Shown: positions 60,131 through 64,000 of the stretch, piece by piece | Numbering within the stretch: position 1 is the stretch's first letter | Layout: every line of letters starts with the position of its first letter | NCBI GenBank assembly: GCA_964563435.1 | Contig: CAZLXI010000004.1 | Coordinates: 1-64,000 of the forward strand | From: Leadbetterella sp964563435 | GTDB taxonomy: Bacteria > Bacteroidota > Bacteroidia > Cytophagales > Spirosomataceae | DNA length: 64,000 bases | Direction: 5' to 3' | Notes under the pieces: model-generated | Told to the model about the DNA's origin: nothing | The model's input: the letters and a program-made list of their open reading frames with translations, nothing else | Databases searched by the model: none | Made by a program: the position numbers and the translations under genes

Positions 60131-61363
60131 TTAATTATCCTGTACAACTTTCGGAATATTTTTCTTATAGATTATCCTGAAAGTAAGAATAATACTGACG
60201 GTGCTCAGGAGACATCCCGCGAGGAAAGGCATACCCGGAAAGTAGACCGGGGCATTTTCGCGGGTGAATGCCCGGAAGAGCCCCAGCATCAGCGGCTGAC
60301 CGACGATGGCGGCGATACTCATCAGGCTGGTGAGACCGCCCTGGAGCTCACCCTGTTCGTTAGGCGGTACACGGCTGGAGATTATCCCCTGAAAGGCGGG
60401 GTTGGCTAATCCGCTGAGGGCGTTAAAGACCATCACTGCATAGAGTACCCAGCCCTGTGAGGCCAGACCAAACCCCAGGAGGCCGATGCTGTTCATTGCC
60501 AAACCCAGGAACAGGGACTTCTCAGGCCCGATTTTCGGTATTGTATAACGGATCAGCCCACCCTGGACCACTGCTGCCAGGAGGCCGAGGAAAGCCAGGG
60601 AAAGGCCGATCTCCCCTTCGCTCCAGCCGAATTTTTCAATGGTATAAAAAGACCAGGTGCCCTGGGTAGCAAAACCGGAGACATAGACGAGAAACAAGGC
60701 GGTAGTGAGGGAGAAAACGAACGGATTTTTCCGCAGGTTGATTACACTTCCGATGGGATTGGCCCGACGGATGTTGAACTCCCGCCGTTTGTCAGGAGCA
60801 AGAGATTCCGGAAGGAAGAAATACCCGTAGAGCCAGTTGGCGAGCGAAAGGCCGGCTGCGATATAAAACGGCATACGGGTGCCTATCTCACCCAGCACAC
60901 CGCCCAGGGCAGGCCCGATGATAAAGCCCAGACCAAACATGGCACCTACCAGACCGAAGCTTTGGGCGCGTTTTTCAAAGGGGGTGATATCGGCAATGTA
61001 GGCATTGGCAGTGGAAAAGCTCGCCCCGGTAATTCCGGCGATCACCCGCCCCACAAACAGCCAGCCGATGGTGGGAGACAAGGCCATGAAAATATAGTTG
61101 ACCCCAAAGCCGAACAGGGAGAAGAGGAGTACCGGCCGTCGCCCGTACTTGTCACTTAGCCCCCCCATAATGGGTGAAAATACAAACTGCATCAGCCCGT
61201 ATACAAACACCAGGTATGCGGAATAGGTGGAAGACTCACTGACTGTTCCACCGGTTAGCTCCCGGAAGAGGGCCGGCATGATAGGAATGATCAGACCGAT
61301 CCCGATGACATCGATGAGAACCGTGATCAGGATGAATATTAATCCTTTGGACGAGTTTTTCAA
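60131..61363 (-). CDS. TCR/Tet-type MFS efflux transporter
   Basis: At 410 aa it resembles tetracycline-resistance MFS pumps: IDVIGIGLIIPIMPALFREL in helix 1, the loop GGLSDKYGRRPVLLFSL, and GRVIAGITGASFSTANAYIAD in helix 4-5. About 12 helices are visible. The only possible start is TTG 61363, as no ATG lies before the first helix. Bacteroidota genomes often carry such chromosomal homologues without resistance, so drug export is possible but not shown. It lies downstream of the repeat array and glpK. Confidence 0.85.
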   Translation of the reverse strand: MKNSSKGLIFILITVLIDVIGIGLIIPIMPALFRELTGGTVSESSTYSAYLVFVYGLMQFVFSPIMGGLSDKYGRRPVLLFSLFGFGVNYIFMALSPTIGWLFVGRVIAGITGASFSTANAYIADITPFEKRAQSFGLVGAMFGLGFIIGPALGGVLGEIGTRMPFYIAAGLSLANWLYGYFFLPESLAPDKRREFNIRRANPIGSVINLRKNPFVFSLTTALFLVYVSGFATQGTWSFYTIEKFGWSEGEIGLSLAFLGLLAAVVQGGLIRYTIPKIGPEKSLFLGLAMNSIGLLGFGLASQGWVLYAVMVFNALSGLANPAFQGIISSRVPPNEQGELQGGLTSLMSIAAIVGQPLMLGLFRAFTRENAPVYFPGMPFLAGCLLSTVSIILTFRIIYKKNIPKVVQDN

Positions 61364-61413
61364 GGGCGGTACTTTTTAAGCCGGGCAAAGTTAAAGGTTT
61401 CCGGGGGAGAATG

Positions 61414-61799
61414 TTCTGTAGAGACGCAAGATTTTGCGTCTCTTACGTTTCCCGGATCCTTGAGCGTTNNNNNNNNNNNNNNNNNNNNNNNNNNNNNNNN
61501 NNNNNNNNNNNNNNNNNNNNNNNNNNNNNNNNNNNNNNNNNNNNNNNNNNNNNNNNNNNNNNNNNNNNTTCTGTAGAGACGCAAGATTTTGCGTCTCTTA
61601 CGTTTCCCGGATCCTTGAGCGTTCGATGGCCAGATGCGCAAGATTTTGCGTCTATACGTTTTCCGGATCCTTGAGCGTTGGATGGCCAGATGCGCAAGAT
61701 TTTGCGTCTATACGTTTCCCGGATCCTTGAGCGTTGGATGGCCAGAGACGCAAGATTTTGCGTCAATACGTTTCCCAGTTCCGTGAACGCTCAATCGCC
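61414..61799. repeat. 56-bp tandem repeat array with palindromic core, overlapping the glpK 3' end
   Basis: At least five units are visible, at about 61420-61468, 61575-61631, 61632-61687, 61688-61743 and 61744-61799. Each has a hairpin (GACGCAAGATTTTGCGTC or a variant) and a conserved tail (CGTTTCCCGGATCCTTGAGC). The last unit is the 3' end of glpK and its stop, matching its neighbour at about 45 of 56 bases. The two 55-nt stretches that flank the N gap (61414-61468 and 61569-61623) are identical. Copy number is therefore uncertain. Confidence 0.88.
61469..61568. other. Assembly gap, 100 N
   Basis: Exactly 100 N, the usual placeholder for a scaffold join of unknown length. Identical 55-nt ends on both sides suggest a collapsed or unresolved repeat. 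Confidence 0.95.
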
Positions 61800-63253
61800 T
61801 TTTGCCACCCTTCCGTATGCTTTTTGCGTGTTTCCTGCGGCATACCGGGCTGCCACTCCTTGTCTTTTCCCCAGTTCTCTTTCAGCTCTTCCTGGTTTTC
61901 CCAGAACCCGGTGGACAGACCGGCGGCATAGGCAGCGCCCAGCGCGGTGGTTTCTATCATCACAGGCCGGATCACAGGCACATGAAGCATATCGGCCTGG
62001 AACTGCATCAGCAGTTCATTGACCACCATGCCGCCGTCTACTTTCAGCGACTGCAGGGTAATGCCAGCATCTTTTTCCATGGCCTGAAGTACATCCAACG
62101 TCTGGTAGGCGGTGGCTTCGAGCACTGCCCGGGCTATATGGCCTTTATTAACAAATCGGGTGAGGCCGGCAATAACCCCGCGGGCGGACGATTCCCAGTA
62201 GGGAGCATATAGCCCGGAAAAGGCGGGTACAAAATAGGCACCGCCGTTATCTTCCACGGTTTGGGCAAGGGTTTCAATGTCTTTACTGTTTTTGATGATA
62301 CCGAGGTTATCCCGCAGCCATTGCACCAGTGAGCCGGTCACGGCCACGGAGCCCTCCAAGGCATAACGGGCTTTCCGGTCTCCGAAGCGGTAGGCCACTG
62401 TGGTGAGAAGCCCGTGCGTGGAGGGCACGATCTTCTCACCGGTATTCAGGAGCATAAAGCAGCCTGTGCCGTAGGTATTTTTGGCCTCGCCCGGTTGAAA
62501 GCAGGTCTGCCCTACCAGCGCCGCCTGCTGGTCGCCCAGGATGCCCGAAAGCGGAACTCCCGCCAGCGGCTCCGCCGTGATTTGGGTATAGACCTCTGAG
62601 CTCGACCGTATGGAGGGCAGGATAGATTCCGGAATATTCAGCTTTGCGAGGATGTCGGGGTCCCAGTCCAGGGTTTCGAGGTTCATCAGCTGGGTACGGG
62701 AGGCGTTAGTGACATCAGTGATATGGAGGGCGCCGCCCGTCAGGTGCCAGACCGTGTAAGTATCCATATTGCCGAAGAGCGCCAGGCCCTGTTCGGCATC
62801 TTCCCTTAGGCCCGGAACATTGTCGAGAAGCCAGCAGATCTTCAGGCTGCTGAAATAGGTAGAAACGGGCAGGCCGGTCTTATCCCTGAAATACCCGGAA
62901 CCTGTGCTTTTTTCCAGCTCTTCGGCCTTGGCGGCGACCCGGGTATCCTGCCATACCAGCGCATTGTAATAGGGCTTCCCTGTTCTCTTATTCCATATCA
63001 CGGTGGTTTCCCGCTGGTTGGTAATGCCGCAGGCCACGATCTGAGGCAGGCTTATGTTTTTACTTATCCGGGCCTGCGCTATAACCTCCAGCGTGTTTTT
63101 GGCGATCTCCACCGGGTCATGCTCCACCCAGCCGGGCCGGGGAAAGATCTGTCTGTGCTCCTTCTGTGCCATGGAGACGATCTCCCCCTTTTTATTGAAA
63201 AATATACACCGGGTGCTGGTAGTTCCCTGGTCGATGGCTGCTATTACTTTCAT
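61763..63253 (-). CDS. glpK: Glycerol kinase
   Basis: This 496-aa FGGY-family kinase phosphorylates glycerol to glycerol 3-phosphate. Marks are VIAAIDQGTTSTRCIFFNKK, TNQRETTVIWNKRTGKP, WLLDNVPGLREDAEQG, GILGDQQAALVGQTCF and LKVDGGMVVNELLMQFQADM. It is full length, and the ATG at 63253 is clear. No glpF or glpD is next to it in the window. The last 12 codons (AIERSRNWETY and stop) form part of the tandem array that follows. Confidence 0.96.
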   Translation of the reverse strand: MKVIAAIDQGTTSTRCIFFNKKGEIVSMAQKEHRQIFPRPGWVEHDPVEIAKNTLEVIAQARISKNISLPQIVACGITNQRETTVIWNKRTGKPYYNALVWQDTRVAAKAEELEKSTGSGYFRDKTGLPVSTYFSSLKICWLLDNVPGLREDAEQGLALFGNMDTYTVWHLTGGALHITDVTNASRTQLMNLETLDWDPDILAKLNIPESILPSIRSSSEVYTQITAEPLAGVPLSGILGDQQAALVGQTCFQPGEAKNTYGTGCFMLLNTGEKIVPSTHGLLTTVAYRFGDRKARYALEGSVAVTGSLVQWLRDNLGIIKNSKDIETLAQTVEDNGGAYFVPAFSGLYAPYWESSARGVIAGLTRFVNKGHIARAVLEATAYQTLDVLQAMEKDAGITLQSLKVDGGMVVNELLMQFQADMLHVPVIRPVMIETTALGAAYAAGLSTGFWENQEELKENWGKDKEWQPGMPQETRKKHTEGWQKAIERSRNWETY

Positions 63254-63391
63254 TTATTTAAGGTCTGATTGGGTAAATATAAATATTTTTTTGATCGGAG
63301 AGGAAGAGTTATTAAAAACAAATTAGAAAGAAACGGGAAAATTGTGTATCTTGTGGAGTTCGGCAAATTATGAAACATTGAACCATAAAAG

Positions 63392-64000
63392 ATGACCACT
63401 CACAGGGAAAAATACCTGACTTTTGAACATATCCGGGGCGATTTTTTTGGCGGGATAACAGCGGGTATAGTAGCCCTGCCGCTGGCGTTGGCTTTTGGCG
63501 AACAGTCGGGTTTAGGGGCGGCAGCCGGGCTTATCGGGGCCATTTTTATCGGCTTTTTCGCTTCGCTTTTTTGTTCTACCCAGCCGCAGATCAGCGGCCC
63601 TACGGCGCCGATGACAGCGGTAAGTGTGGTGGTGATCTCGCAGGTGATACAGGGATTTGACGGAGACGTACAGCGTGCCCTGCCTTCCATCTTCTTTATT
63701 TTCTTTATGGCTGGGCTGCTCCAGGTGGCTCTGGGGATCGTAGGGGTGGGTAAGTATATTAAGTATATTCCTTATCCCGTGGTTTCGGGTTTCATGACCG
63801 GCATCGGGGTGATCATCATTATAACACAGATTTTCCCGCTGCTGGGCTATGTGGCATCGGAAGACCCTCTCCTGCTGGAGAAGAACCGGATCCGGGCGGA
63901 ATCCAAGCTGATGGGGCAGATCTTCCAGGAGCTGAAGTCGGCAGAGCACCTGACCAAGACCGACCTGGCCGTTATAGAAGAGAAGGTACGGCAGGCCCGG
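63392..64000 (+). CDS. SulP-family anion transporter, N-terminal part
   Basis: The first 203 codons from ATG 63392 run off the window end. The start YLTFEHIRGDFFGGITAGIV and the segments LPLALAFGEQSGLGAAAGLI, SGPTAPMTAVSVVVISQVI and YIPYPVVSGFMTGIGVIIII are typical of SulP transporters (sulfate, bicarbonate or other anions). A charged loop with two predicted helices (LLLEKNRIRAESKLMGQIFQ, then ELKSAEHLTKTDLAVIEEKV) follows, longer than in many relatives. Substrate cannot be given from this part. It is divergent from glpK. Confidence 0.88.
   Translation, partial: MTTHREKYLTFEHIRGDFFGGITAGIVALPLALAFGEQSGLGAAAGLIGAIFIGFFASLFCSTQPQISGPTAPMTAVSVVVISQVIQGFDGDVQRALPSIFFIFFMAGLLQVALGIVGVGKYIKYIPYPVVSGFMTGIGVIIIITQIFPLLGYVASEDPLLLEKNRIRAESKLMGQIFQELKSAEHLTKTDLAVIEEKVRQAR

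Noticed and set aside
61360..61766. Open frames on both strands running through the N gap
   Set aside because: They consist of tandem repeat plus N and have no independent support as genes.
61414..61799. Possible CRISPR array
   Set aside because: The whole 56-bp unit is repeated; there are no unique spacers and no cas genes.

Overview
The window is from a member of the Bacteroidota, most likely order Cytophagales. The evidence is four SusC/SusD pairs or related TonB systems, a gldG gliding gene, DUF4293 and DUF6934 family proteins, a meso-DAP type MurE, a tRNA-Trp/secE/nusG block, and promoters of the Bacteroidota type (TTG, 19-20 nt, TAnnTTTG). I cannot name the genus from sequence alone. 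The left edge cuts into the 3' end of a 5S rRNA gene, so an rRNA operon lies just outside. The right edge cuts into a SulP anion transporter. A run of 100 N (61469-61568) marks an assembly gap inside a tandem repeat.

Region 1 (about 1.4-22.6 kb) is a glucuronoxylan utilisation locus on the minus strand: susC, susD, a GH10 xylanase with two CBM-like modules inserted in its catalytic domain, mannonate dehydratase, GH67 and GH115 alpha-glucuronidases, an SDR oxidoreductase (probably fructuronate reductase), a second GH10 lipoprotein, a GPH-type symporter, a GH43 enzyme and an acetyl-esterase. The genes give a full route: surface cutting, outer-membrane import, periplasmic debranching, inner-membrane uptake, cytosolic GH43 trimming, and conversion of glucuronate-derived fructuronate to KDG. 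A divergent LacI-family gene faces the locus. A 16-bp perfect palindrome overlaps the -33 element of the susC promoter.

Region 2 (22.7-28.4 kb) holds an exported peptide deformylase-like protein, a decayed Rpn-family nuclease gene, an AraC regulator with a metal-binding HMA-like domain, a DUF5362 membrane protein, and a trehalase/MFS pair.

Region 3 (28.4-44.8 kb) is an alpha-glucan (starch/maltodextrin) locus on the plus strand: AraC regulator, susC-susD, a strong terminator, then a second susC-susD, a SusE-like starch-binding protein with three repeats, two GH13 enzymes and an esterase with a glycan-binding-like N-terminus.

Region 4 (45-64 kb) is mixed: ogt, murF, a frameshifted DUF6934 gene coupled to a 50-aa ORF, a Gfo/Idh/MocA oxidoreductase, a divergent iron cluster (siderophore receptor against two small membrane proteins and a PepSY reductase) sharing a 24-nt motif, murE, fmt, DUF4293, gldG, a small secreted protein, nusG, secE, tRNA-Trp, a Tet-like MFS pump, glpK and SulP.

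No wholly new system is evident. The least ordinary content is non-coding: (a) a dispersed family of long hairpins built from heptamers, four copies here; (b) a 127-bp inverted-repeat element in the xylan operon; (c) a 56-bp tandem array whose last unit is the 3' end of glpK itself, and which shares a palindromic core with a lone hairpin 18 kb away; (d) the paired operator-like motif in the iron cluster. Two broken genes were also reconstructed.
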